A stretch of 63,360 bases of DNA from Gemmatimonadota bacterium (GTDB taxonomy: Bacteria > Gemmatimonadota > Gemmatimonadetes > Longimicrobiales > Gaopeijiaceae): positions 1-63,360 of the forward strand of contig JAPPGZ010000101.1 in NCBI GenBank assembly GCA_028874905.1, in the 5' to 3' direction. The position numbers were made by a program, and so were the translations under genes. The notes beneath the pieces are model-generated. The model did not search any database and had not been told where the DNA came from. It was given only the letters and a program-made list of their open reading frames with translations. This document shows, in pieces, positions 55,024-63,278 of this stretch; the stretch's first letter is position 1, and each line of letters begins with the position of its first letter.

Positions 55024-56413
55024 TCCCCCGAGGGTCGAGCGCCGCCTTGACCGCCCGCATCGCCGCCACCCCCGACGCCCCGAATTCGGACTCGAGGAAG
55101 CCGATTTTTCCGAGGCCAATCCCGTGCTCGCCGGTGCAGGTGCCCTCCATGGCGACCGCCCGGCGCACGATGCGTTCGTTGATCGCTTCGGCTTCGGCCA
55201 GCTCCGCCTCGGAATCAGGGTCGATAATGAAGACCGCGTGAAAATTGCCGTCACCGACGTGACCCACCACGCCCCACGGCATCGAAGCCGTCTTCAGGTC
55301 CTCCTCGCTCTCGGCAATGCAGCGGGCCAGACGTGAGACGGGTACGCAGACATCCGTCGTCAGCCCGTGACAGCCGGGCCTCAGCCCCAGCAGCGCGGGG
55401 TAGGCGTCGTGGCGCGCCTTCCACAACCGGGCCCGCTCGTTCTGTTGGCGGGCATATTGGAAAGCGGTCCCGCCCAGTTCGCGGCTGATCTCCTGCATCA
55501 TGGTGCCCTGGGCCTCGACGTCCGCCTCCGATCCGTGGAACTCGAAGAAGACGGTGGGCGCCTCCGGATAGTCGAATCCCGAGTAGAAGTTGACCGCGTG
55601 CATCGCCGTCGCATCGAGCAATTCCGCGCGTGCGAGGGGGACACCCATATGTATGGCTTCGACAACCGTACGTACGGCCTCATCCAGTCCCGGGAAGGAA
55701 CAAACGGCGGCGGCCATCGCCTCGGGGACCGGATGCAGGCGCACCGTGAGCTCGGTGATCACACCCAGCGTCCCCTCCGACCCGACCAGCAGGTTGGTGA
55801 GATCGTACCCGGCCGACGACTTCCTCGCGCGCCCCCCGGTCCGCACGACCTCGCCGCTCGCCAGCACGGCGGTGAGCGAGATCACGTTGTCGCGCATGGT
55901 GCCGTACCGTACAGTGGTGGTCCCCGACGCGCCCGTGGCCGCCATGCCGCCCAGCGTCGCGTCGGCACCCGGATCGACCGGGAAGAAGAGTCCGGTGCCG
56001 CGAAGTTCCCGGTCGAGTTGCAGGCGCGTCACCCCGGCCTCTACCGTCGCGTCCAGGTCGTCCGGCCGGACCGCCACCACCCGGTTCATGCCGCTCATGT
56101 CGATCGAGATCCCGCCTCGCACAGCCTGCACGTGTCCCTCGATCGAGGTGCCTGCCCCAAAGGGAATCACCGGCACTCCGTGCCTGGCGCAGACTCGCAC
56201 CACGAACGCGACCTCCCCGGTCGACTCCGCGAAGACCACACCGTCGGGGGGAATCACGGGGTGGTGCGAATCGTCCTTGCCGTGGTGGTCGCGGACGGCG
56301 GCGGCCGTGGAGTAGCGGTCGCCGAAGCGAGTGCGGAGTTCGTCGTGGAGGGAAGCGATGACGGTGCGGCGGCCGGGCGCCGAGCGGCTCTCCTTCACAC
56401 CGGGCTTCCCCAT
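54995..56413 (-). CDS. FAD-linked oxidase, D-lactate/glycolate dehydrogenase type
   Basis: A 472-aa flavoprotein. VIPFGAGTSIEGHVQAVRGGISID is the FAD-binding PCMH signature and the C-terminal TCTGEHGIGLGK is the FAD-oxidase C-domain signature. Relatives oxidise D-lactate, glycolate or other 2-hydroxy acids. It faces the ABC operon and is followed on the same strand 13 bp upstream by a lipoprotein gene. Confidence 0.93.
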   Translation of the reverse strand: MGKPGVKESRSAPGRRTVIASLHDELRTRFGDRYSTAAAVRDHHGKDDSHHPVIPPDGVVFAESTGEVAFVVRVCARHGVPVIPFGAGTSIEGHVQAVRGGISIDMSGMNRVVAVRPDDLDATVEAGVTRLQLDRELRGTGLFFPVDPGADATLGGMAATGASGTTTVRYGTMRDNVISLTAVLASGEVVRTGGRARKSSAGYDLTNLLVGSEGTLGVITELTVRLHPVPEAMAAAVCSFPGLDEAVRTVVEAIHMGVPLARAELLDATAMHAVNFYSGFDYPEAPTVFFEFHGSEADVEAQGTMMQEISRELGGTAFQYARQQNERARLWKARHDAYPALLGLRPGCHGLTTDVCVPVSRLARCIAESEEDLKTASMPWGVVGHVGDGNFHAVFIIDPDSEAELAEAEAINERIVRRAVAMEGTCTGEHGIGLGKIGFLESEFGASGVAAMRAVKAALDPRGIMNPGKVVA

Positions 56414-56426
56414 GGCTGGCCGACGT

Positions 56427-56849
56427 TTACCGGGACCGGTCCGGCGATCCGTCGTTGACGCGGAGCGGCCGGGGCGCGCTCAGAAGCGGGTCGGCGATCT
56501 CGATCAGCGCTCTCGGGAACAGGGTATCGGGAGAAGGCGTTTCCAGCATCTGGAACATGCGTTCCCTGCACTGCTTCACTCTGCGAAAGCCCGTATAGGA
56601 CGAGAAGCCGAGCGCACCGCTGCCGACCGCGGCGAATCTCACCTTGTCCCCGTCGGAACTGGTGAGGGCCGTAACGAGAAAGGCTCCGGCGCCAACGGCG
56701 TCCAGGAAGGGAAGAGCCCGCTCGATGGTGCACGATTCAGGGGGCACCGGCTCGTTGGCGGGGATGAAGTCCGGCGGTCCATCCACAAAGGCGAGCGAGC
56801 AGCCCGAGGTGAACGTCAGGGCCACGCCCATCAGAACTCTGGTCAACAT
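56427..56849 (-). CDS. Small lipoprotein of unknown function
   Basis: A 140-aa protein with signal peptide MLTRVLMGVALTFTSGC (lipobox). The mature part holds hydrophobic segments (LPFLDAVGAGAFLVTALTS, VRFAAVGSGALGFSSYTGFRRV) and a conserved-looking VKQCRERM. No family is recognised. It lies 13 bp upstream of the FAD oxidase on the same strand, so the two may be co-transcribed. GGGAG is close to the ATG at 56849. Confidence 0.75.
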   Translation of the reverse strand: MLTRVLMGVALTFTSGCSLAFVDGPPDFIPANEPVPPESCTIERALPFLDAVGAGAFLVTALTSSDGDKVRFAAVGSGALGFSSYTGFRRVKQCRERMFQMLETPSPDTLFPRALIEIADPLLSAPRPLRVNDGSPDRSR

Positions 56850-56928
56850 TGGGTCTCCCGACTTAGGGAATACATGTGCCTCCAGGGTGATCCTCAGGCC
56901 ACCTAACATGGGGCGAACCCGGTTGGAT

Positions 56929-56957
56929 TTGCTATTACGGTCTTTATTCGGTATATT
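56929..56957 (+). promoter_or_regulatory. Promoter of imuA, suggesting a leaderless transcript
   Basis: TTGCTA (56929-56934), 17 bp, then TATATT (56952-56957). The -10 box ends only nine bases before the ATG at 56967, so transcription would begin within a few bases of the start codon. No ribosome-binding site is visible, as expected for leaderless mRNA. Confidence 0.5.
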
Positions 56958-56966
56958 GGCCGACCC

Positions 56967-57665
56967 ATGGTCACTGTATCGAAGACGAAGCGCGCGGAAG
57001 CGCTCCGCCGGGCGATCCGCGGAATCGAGGAAGCCGGATCGCCGGAACAGCCGCGTTTGCCGTTGGGGGTACCCGAGATCGATCGCGCCCTCCCGGGTGG
57101 CGGGCTGCGTCTGGGGTGCATCCACGAGGTGGCGGGGGATGAATCCGCCACCGGGTTCTGCGCGGCCTTGCTGGCGCGCGTATGGGACGGCGGGCGCGGC
57201 GCGCTCCTCTGGCTCGCCCAGGGCGACGACCTGTACGCTCCCGGGCTGGTCCGCTACGGGATCGGCGCGGGACAGCTGCTGGTCGTGTCGGGGCTGCGCC
57301 GCCGGGACGACATGCTGTGGGCCATGGAGGAAGCGCTTCGCTGCCGGGCCGTGCGGGGGGTGGTGGCCGAGACCGGGGGGACCGGCCTGGCAGCGGGGCG
57401 CCGCCTGATGCTGGCTGCCGAGGGGACGGGAGTGCTGGGACTGATGCTGTCGCGGGGGGCCGGGGCTGCTCTCCCGCACCGTCGCGGGCATGGTGACGAG
57501 CGGTGGCGGGGTGGGGCGGGGGTGCGGGCCGCCGTCAGCCGCTGGCGGGTCACAGCGGCTTCGGGCGGGACAAATTGGCGCGTCGCACTGCTGCACTGCC
57601 GCGGCGGAAGGCCGGCGGAGTGGACCTCAGTGCTGGCAGTCCGAGCTGCTAGTCCGCCTCCATGA
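56967..57665 (+). CDS. imuA: ImuA-like RecA-fold protein
   Basis: A 232-aa protein. LPLGVPEIDRALPGGGLRLGCIHEVAG and GVVAETGG correspond to the RecA-fold family that includes ImuA, an accessory of error-prone repair with ImuB and DnaE2. The nucleotide loop is not a classical Walker A, as in other ImuA proteins. No imuB or dnaE2 gene follows; the next gene is convergent DUF1697, whose 3' end it overlaps by 17 bases. It may be an isolated copy or the operon may have been broken. Confidence 0.75.
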   Translation: MVTVSKTKRAEALRRAIRGIEEAGSPEQPRLPLGVPEIDRALPGGGLRLGCIHEVAGDESATGFCAALLARVWDGGRGALLWLAQGDDLYAPGLVRYGIGAGQLLVVSGLRRRDDMLWAMEEALRCRAVRGVVAETGGTGLAAGRRLMLAAEGTGVLGLMLSRGAGAALPHRRGHGDERWRGGAGVRAAVSRWRVTAASGGTNWRVALLHCRGGRPAEWTSVLAVRAASPPP

Positions 57666-58215
57666 GCTGCAGCAGCCGGGTCGTCGTCTTCCAGTTGCGG
57701 ATCGTCATGCTCTGGTACACGGGCATTGAGGCGAGACGGCTGAGGTGGCTCCGGGATGCCCTGGCAATGAGTCGCGAGAAGTAGAGAACACCTTCGCCCG
57801 CCCAGGCTTCGTCGACGCCCGGCCTGGCACTGACATGCGCCATGGCGTCGACCGCCGTCAGGGGAGGCATCAGGAAAAGAACGTCGTAACGGTGGATGTC
57901 CGGCCGCACGCCGAACCCCGCCGGCGCTCCCTCGACCACCGCCCGCATCTGGTCGCGGGACCGCAACGTGACCTTCGCTCTGTAGCCGAACGCCGCCGCC
58001 AGCATCTCCTCGATCCGGGCCGTCAGCGCGCCGGGCCCGGAGGAAGCCGAACGGAAGATCACGTTCCCGCTCTGGATGTATGTCACGACATCGCGGAAGC
58101 CCTCGGCTTCGAAGCAGCTCCGCAATTCGGCCATGCGAATCACGTTCCTGCCGCCGACATTGATGCCGCGGAGGAGAGCCAGCCAGGCTGTGTCTGCAGT
58201 TCTGTGTGCGGTCAT
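57649..58215 (-). CDS. DUF1697 family protein
   Basis: A 188-aa cytosolic protein. WLALLRGINVGGRNVIRMAELRS and VVTYIQSGNVIF are the DUF1697 signatures. The family is widespread and uncharacterised. It converges on imuA with overlapping 3' ends. Confidence 0.9.
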   Translation of the reverse strand: MTAHRTADTAWLALLRGINVGGRNVIRMAELRSCFEAEGFRDVVTYIQSGNVIFRSASSGPGALTARIEEMLAAAFGYRAKVTLRSRDQMRAVVEGAPAGFGVRPDIHRYDVLFLMPPLTAVDAMAHVSARPGVDEAWAGEGVLYFSRLIARASRSHLSRLASMPVYQSMTIRNWKTTTRLLQLMEAD

Positions 58216-58338
58216 GCCTTAATTCCTAGACCACATCGGGTCGATCCGCTAACTTCGACCAAGCAACCAACCGTCCGCGAGAGCGGGACTGGTCCGCCGG
58301 TGGCGGATCAAGACAGCGCGAGGAAGCAAATAGCGAGA

Positions 58339-59409
58339 ATGAAGCTGAAGCACGGCTTGGTCGGCGCTGGCATCATGATTCTCGGAGTCTCCTTCGCAGC
58401 ACCCGTTCTCGGATACGGGCTCGCTTCGGCCCAACAGGTCAGGGCACTCGGCAACGGCGCGGCCGTCCGGCTTGACCCGTCCGATTCCAGCCCGGTCATC
58501 GCCAACCTGGCGGCCGGTGCGACGCTGGACTGGATCGGGGAGTCGGGTCCGTATCATATCGTGTCGATACCCGGTCAGCCCGGCGAGGACGACCTGATCG
58601 GATATGTTCTCGCTGCGGAAGTCGAGGTCGTGGGAACCGTGTCCGCCGGAGCGCAGCCCCCAGCGACGGGGTCCGTGATCCCGGACATCCACGCGCAATA
58701 CGAGAGATCGAAGGCACGTCGGTCGTCGGGCCTGAAGAGGTGGCTCTGGGGAGGGACGCTGGCCATCGCCGCCATTGCTACAACCAGGATCGTGTTCGAG
58801 CCGGGAGACGAGGACGCCTATGCCGACTCGGCCTCCCATCAAGCCGCCGTTGACAGACACGCCACGGCGCGGACCGTCAGGAATGCCGTCACGCTGGGTG
58901 GTGTCGGCCTCCTCACATGGGGGGCCGCCGACTACATCCTGGGAAGGCGGGACATGGAGACGATGGAAGGAGAGCTCCCCACATTGGCCAATCCGGCTCT
59001 GGAGGAGCAGTACAGGGACGCCAGCGGGAGGCGGGAGGCGGGGAAGCGGAAGTTCCTCTGGGGCGCCATCATGGCGGGCGGCTCCTACACGACGGTGAAG
59101 TGGCTGCCCTGGCTGGGCGTTCCAGACCGGGCGGACTACGACATGGAGTGGGAGTACCTGTCAGCGGTGCACAGGCGGAACCGGACCGAAACCGCGAATC
59201 GGTGGCTCATCGGTGTGGGGAGCGTGCTCGGAGTCTGGGGCGCGGTCGATTGGGTGCTCGGGTCGAGGGAAAGGTCCGACATCGAGGCGATCTCGCGCGT
59301 GACCGCGTCGTCGGCGCCGCAGGGAACTCCCGTGGCCGGGGTCGGGCCGGATCTGTTTGTCAGGCGCGCCCTGGGCCGTACCGAGATCGGTCTCGTTTGG
59401 AGCCGGTGA
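58339..59409 (+). CDS. SH3-like membrane protein
   Basis: A 356-aa protein. After a signal or anchor (GAGIMILGVSFAAPVLGYGLASAQQ) the region about 35-100 looks like a bacterial SH3 domain (VRLDPSDSSPVIANLAAGATLDWIGESGPYHIVSI). Then come two halves with similar hydrophobic spans: KRWLWGGTLAIAAIATTRIVF, TLGGVGLLTWGAADYILGRRDME and KRKFLWGAIMAGG, GVGSVLGVWGAVDWVLGSRERS, suggesting an internal duplication. First gene of a coupled set with the leucine-rich repeat protein and TolQ-like protein. Confidence 0.75.
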   Translation: MKLKHGLVGAGIMILGVSFAAPVLGYGLASAQQVRALGNGAAVRLDPSDSSPVIANLAAGATLDWIGESGPYHIVSIPGQPGEDDLIGYVLAAEVEVVGTVSAGAQPPATGSVIPDIHAQYERSKARRSSGLKRWLWGGTLAIAAIATTRIVFEPGDEDAYADSASHQAAVDRHATARTVRNAVTLGGVGLLTWGAADYILGRRDMETMEGELPTLANPALEEQYRDASGRREAGKRKFLWGAIMAGGSYTTVKWLPWLGVPDRADYDMEWEYLSAVHRRNRTETANRWLIGVGSVLGVWGAVDWVLGSRERSDIEAISRVTASSAPQGTPVAGVGPDLFVRRALGRTEIGLVWSR

Positions 59410-60872
59410 TGCGCCGCCCCAGGGCAGGCCGTCGTCCTCTCTTCTATGCGGCTGGCGTCACCATGATTGTGGCCGTAGCGACCGTCATGGTCTTCATGGC
59501 GCGGAACCGGACCCTCACGCCCGAGCAGCGTGCCGCCGCCCAGGAGGCTCGGCTCGGCCTTGGCACCGATGTCGTGGCGCTGGTGGAACTGGGACTGTCC
59601 GCTGAAGGTCGCTACTCCGGGGACGCCGACGGCGTGCTGGAACCCGAAGCCCGTCAAGGACTCCGCGAATGGCAGACCGACCGGGGAATCGAGGCCACCG
59701 GATACCTGGACCGCACCAGCCTGTCGGAACTGCTGGCGGCGGGCCGGGAGGCGGAGAGACAGGCGGAGGAGGCGCGCCGCCTGGACGAGCTGGAGGCCGA
59801 GGCGCAGCGGCTCGCCGAGGAACGCCGGCTCGCCCGGGAGGAGCGGCTGGCGGAACAGGCCCGCCTCGACGCCGCCCGGCGTGAAGAGGAACGGCAGCTC
59901 GCCGAGGAAGCTCGCTTGGCAGAGGAGGCCCGGCTCGCGGAAGAGGCCCGCCTGGAGATGGAGCGGATTGCTGAACAGGCCCGTCTGGCCGAGGAGGCCC
60001 GCCTAGCAGAGCGGGAACGGCTCGCGGAGGAGGCCCGCCTGGCGGAGCAGGAGCGGCTGGCGGAGGAGGCGCGTCAGGCGGAGCAGGAGCGGCTGGACGA
60101 GGCCCGCCGGACCGCGGCCGAGCGGCTGGGGAACCGGGAGCAGCGACAGGCCGAGACCATGGAGGCGGCGCGGCGGCGGGCCGAAGAGCGGCTTACCGAC
60201 GACCAGCTGCTGCTTGCCTCAAGAAGTGATCTTGCCGGGACCACCGGCGACCTGAACTGGCGCCTCGCCCTAGACCGGCGGTCCTGGACGGGTGTGCGGT
60301 CACGCGGCGATGACGTCGTGGGGCTCGACCTCAACGGGCGCAGTCTGGGGGGCGTGATTCCCATGCGGCTCGCGCGCCTGACGGAGCTGGAGCTCCTCAA
60401 CCTGGGTGGAAACCGCCTGTCCGGCGCGATTCCGGCCGGATTGGGCTCGCTGGCCAAACTCCAGGCGCTGTTCCTCGAAGACAACCAGCTGTCGGGCCAA
60501 ATACCGGCCGAACTGGGTGCGTTGTCGAGCCTCGAGGACCTGCATCTGTACAACAACCCGCTGACCGGGATCATCCCGCCCGAACTGGGGAACCTGGCGA
60601 GTCTCAAGCGGCTGCGCCTGTCCCGAACGCAGATCGCCGGCCGAATCCCGCCCGAGCTGGGCAGACTGCGGCAGCTCGAACTCCTCGCCCTCAGCGGGAA
60701 CCAGCTGTCGGGGCAGATACCTGCCGAGCTGGCCAACCTGACCAACCTTAGGCGGCTGACACTCCGCGACAATCGCCTGTCGGGATGCATACCCAAACCG
60801 CTGATGCGCTTCGAGTCCGGCATCAATCCGCAGCTGGGCGGGGTTCGCCTTCCGGAGTGCGGGCGGCAATGA
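59409..60872 (+). CDS. Peptidoglycan-binding, coiled-coil and leucine-rich-repeat fusion
   Basis: A 487-aa protein. One N-terminal membrane span (about residues 11-31) precedes a PG_binding_1-like domain (about 50-108: YSGDADGVLEPEARQGLREW, RGIEATGYLDRTSLSEL). About 110-280 is a highly charged helix rich in RLAEEARLAE repeats, a long coiled coil. The rest is a plant-type leucine-rich repeat (N-cap DLNWRLALDRRSWTGV, then LxxNxLSGxIPxELGxL). The start codon overlaps the upstream stop (TGATG). It could span the periplasm and sense or bind an extracellular ligand. Confidence 0.85.
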   Translation: MRRPRAGRRPLFYAAGVTMIVAVATVMVFMARNRTLTPEQRAAAQEARLGLGTDVVALVELGLSAEGRYSGDADGVLEPEARQGLREWQTDRGIEATGYLDRTSLSELLAAGREAERQAEEARRLDELEAEAQRLAEERRLAREERLAEQARLDAARREEERQLAEEARLAEEARLAEEARLEMERIAEQARLAEEARLAERERLAEEARLAEQERLAEEARQAEQERLDEARRTAAERLGNREQRQAETMEAARRRAEERLTDDQLLLASRSDLAGTTGDLNWRLALDRRSWTGVRSRGDDVVGLDLNGRSLGGVIPMRLARLTELELLNLGGNRLSGAIPAGLGSLAKLQALFLEDNQLSGQIPAELGALSSLEDLHLYNNPLTGIIPPELGNLASLKRLRLSRTQIAGRIPPELGRLRQLELLALSGNQLSGQIPAELANLTNLRRLTLRDNRLSGCIPKPLMRFESGINPQLGGVRLPECGRQ

Positions 60873-61762
60873 GCGACAGCGACAAGGCAGGCGCGTCTTC
60901 GGAGTCGTCTTCCGAGTGGACGCACACCTCGCAACGGCCCGCGGAGAGGGACGAGCAGGTGCCGTTCCGGGCCGTGACCCTGTTCGCCTCCCTGCTGGCA
61001 GGGATCGTCCTCGTGGGAGCTCTGTCGTACGCGTTCCCGGCCGGCGACGACAGTATGGCCGCCGAACTGCTGGTCGACCGGAACACCCGGATCTTCCCCT
61101 ACCCGTTCACCATACAGAACGTGATGTGGCTCGCCTTCTGCTTGGCCGCCGGAGAACTGGTGGTGCGCCATCTTACCGGCCGCCGGGAAGGCGAGCAGAT
61201 CTACCTCGGGCTTTTGCCTGAGGATGACGAGACCATTCTGCGCAAACGCGACCTGGCCCCGATCTACCATCGGGTGGTCGAGTCCGACCCGGAGAGGCGG
61301 TACCTGCTGCAGCGCCTGCTGACCGGCGCGCTCCTTCAGTTCCGCAACAGTGGGTCGGTGGACCAGGTCAACTCGATGACCAACGTGTCGCTCGAACTCT
61401 ACCAGCATGAAATCGAGCTGCGGTACAACATGCTGCGCTACGTCATCTGGCTGATACCGACGCTCGGCTTCATCGGAACGGTACTGGGAATTGCCTTCGC
61501 GATGCGCTCCGCCGGGGTCATGTTCGCGGGCGCCAGCATCATGGAGGGATCGATCGGACCCGAGATGATGGAGCAGTTGACGGGAGATCTCGGTGTTGCG
61601 TTCTACACGACCCTGCTCGCCCTGCTGCAATCGGCGGTGCTGATGTTCGCGATGCACATCATGCGGGGGAAGGAAGAGGGTGCCCTGAACAGGATCGGCC
61701 AGTACTGCCTCGGCAATCTGTCCAACAGGCTGCACGAGGAACGGAGTCCGGGCCAGCGGTAG
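60869..61762 (+). CDS. MotA/TolQ/ExbB-like proton channel
   Basis: A 297-aa protein with four hydrophobic segments. The pair WLIPTLGFIGTVLGIAFAM and VAFYTTLLALLQSAVLMFAMHI is the family signature of the proton-channel core. The gene overlaps the leucine-rich-repeat gene by four bases (ATGA). In known systems such a channel needs an ExbD/TolR/MotB-like partner; none is encoded downstream on this strand, but the convergent von Willebrand protein is a candidate. Confidence 0.88.
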   Translation: MSDSDKAGASSESSSEWTHTSQRPAERDEQVPFRAVTLFASLLAGIVLVGALSYAFPAGDDSMAAELLVDRNTRIFPYPFTIQNVMWLAFCLAAGELVVRHLTGRREGEQIYLGLLPEDDETILRKRDLAPIYHRVVESDPERRYLLQRLLTGALLQFRNSGSVDQVNSMTNVSLELYQHEIELRYNMLRYVIWLIPTLGFIGTVLGIAFAMRSAGVMFAGASIMEGSIGPEMMEQLTGDLGVAFYTTLLALLQSAVLMFAMHIMRGKEEGALNRIGQYCLGNLSNRLHEERSPGQR

Positions 61763-61798
61763 CGGGACCGTGCCGACGCCGGAGGCAGGCAGGGCCGG

Positions 61799-62806
61799 TC
61801 AGAACAGGGACAGAAGCAGGTTGACCGTCAGCGAGCCTCCCACGTCCCGCACGTACTGGCCACCGCCGGCGTCAGCGACACTGCGAAGGAACTCCTCCGT
61901 GGCGCGGTTCGTGCCCCCCGTCCTGACGTAGACCGTGGAGACACGATGCCCTTCGGGTCGTCCGATGCCGGTCGCGACCTGTATGGACCGATCGATCTCC
62001 TCGCTGTACGCCGGGTTGTCGGTCACCAGCACGACGACCCTCCGCTCGGATCGCGGCCGCCATGTCATGCGCGAAGCCGCCGCAAGCGCATCGTAGAAGG
62101 CCTCGGGCTGGTCGGGGTTGTTGCCGTTTCCGGTTCCCATGCCCACCGACAGGCCGTTCACGAACGTGCGGAAGGCATCGCGGTTCGCGGCCGGACCGGA
62201 GAGCTCCCGCAACGGGAACAGGAACAGCGGGCTCTCCCACCGGCGATCTCCGAACGCCACCATCCCGATGCCGAAGCTGGGTGAGATCCGGTTCAGAAGG
62301 ACGGCGAGCTGCTCGACCTCCGCCTTGAGGCTGGCGACCTGCCCGCCCATGCTGTTGGTGACGTCCAGCGCGATGATGATGTCGAGATGGGGGAACCGGA
62401 ACTGCGGGGCGTTCACCTGGATGGGCGCGGGAGCGGGCTCCGGGCATATGACCGGGGCAGGCACCGTAGGACAGACCGGGCACTCCACGGGGTCGGGTAC
62501 GGCGACTACGGGACAGACCGTCTCGGGCACGGGTTCCGGAACCGGGCAGGCGGGGCACACCGGGCAGTCGATCGGCTCCACAACGGCGGCAACGACCGGG
62601 CACGTGGGGCACACCGGGCATATCACCGAGTCGGGCGTTGGAACCGCCATAATGGTCGGAGCGGGCGGGGCCGGGATGTCCGGCACTGCCTCCCCGATCA
62701 TCGGGAAGATGACGACCGCGATCAGGATGAAGGCGCCGAGAGCCGACGCGAACAGATCCAGCGCCGCGATTCCGAACGGGCTCGGTGCGCGGCTCATTTT
62801 CTTCAT
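61799..62806 (-). CDS. von Willebrand A protein with a single N-terminal membrane span and Cys-Pro stalk
   Basis: A 335-aa protein. Residues about 12-38 form one membrane span, with Asp17 near its start (AALDLFASALGAFILI), as in ExbD/MotB partners. Residues 63-122 contain ten Cys-Pro dipeptides (such as CPVCPTCP), a cysteine-rich stalk. From about 140 a von Willebrand A domain has the MIDAS variant Asp148-x-Thr150-x-Ser152 (DVTNS), plus VVVLVTDNP. It is convergent with the TolQ-like gene (36-bp gap). Confidence 0.85.
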   Translation of the reverse strand: MKKMSRAPSPFGIAALDLFASALGAFILIAVVIFPMIGEAVPDIPAPPAPTIMAVPTPDSVICPVCPTCPVVAAVVEPIDCPVCPACPVPEPVPETVCPVVAVPDPVECPVCPTVPAPVICPEPAPAPIQVNAPQFRFPHLDIIIALDVTNSMGGQVASLKAEVEQLAVLLNRISPSFGIGMVAFGDRRWESPLFLFPLRELSGPAANRDAFRTFVNGLSVGMGTGNGNNPDQPEAFYDALAAASRMTWRPRSERRVVVLVTDNPAYSEEIDRSIQVATGIGRPEGHRVSTVYVRTGGTNRATEEFLRSVADAGGGQYVRDVGGSLTVNLLLSLF

Positions 62807-63033
62807 GCCTTGCGGTCCGCTCCGTGTGTCGGGTCGCGGGTCCGGCGTCCGGCTCCCGCTCCCCGGTTCAGTGCCGTGCAGGCCAGCGAACCAGCCCAGC
62901 CGGAGCCTGAAACAAATGTTGCAACGGCGGGCCGGGGCCGCAACGGGATCCTGACCCGCCGGGGGGAACGCGTCTCATGGGGTCATCCCACCGCCCAGGG
63001 AACGGTGTCGCGATGGTAGCGATCACAAGAGTC

Positions 63034-63197
63034 GCCCATACGAGCATGCTGGTGTCCCAGGATTTGCCGCGGAAACGTGGAGCGAAAGGGCGGCGGGCGG
63101 GCGCGGTCCCGTTGGCGGCGGGCGCGGTCCCGTTGGCGGCGGGCGCCCATACGAGTATGCCGGCGTCCCGGGATTTGCCGCGGGAACGTCGAGGCGA
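63034..63197. repeat. Repeat region upstream of the vWA gene
   Basis: The 472-bp region 62807-63278 has no convincing gene. It contains two diverged copies of a ~51-bp element (63034-63084 and 63145-63196; start GCCCATACGAG, end near AACGT), and between them a 21-bp tandem unit repeated about 2.3 times (GGGCGCGGTCCCGTTGGCGGC at 63099-63119 and 63120-63140). The arrangement is not a CRISPR. It may regulate the divergent genes or be a decayed element. Confidence 0.7.
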
Positions 63198-63278
63198 GAC
63201 CGCCAGCCCGCCGGTTCGTCTGTCCGCCGCCCTGCCGCCCCCCTGTCCCAAGACGCCGGAACGCAGGCCGATTCTGCC

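Noticed and set aside
59409..60872. Eukaryotic (plant) contamination because of plant-type leucine-rich repeats
   Set aside because: The gene has bacterial features (peptidoglycan-binding domain, stop-start overlap with its neighbours) and matches local composition.
58339..62806. Zorya-type phage defence
   Set aside because: There is a TolQ/MotA-like gene, but no helicase or nuclease partner and no MotB-type OmpA domain.
63034..63197. CRISPR array
   Set aside because: Repeats are few, diverged and adjacent; no constant repeat with unique spacers and no cas gene.
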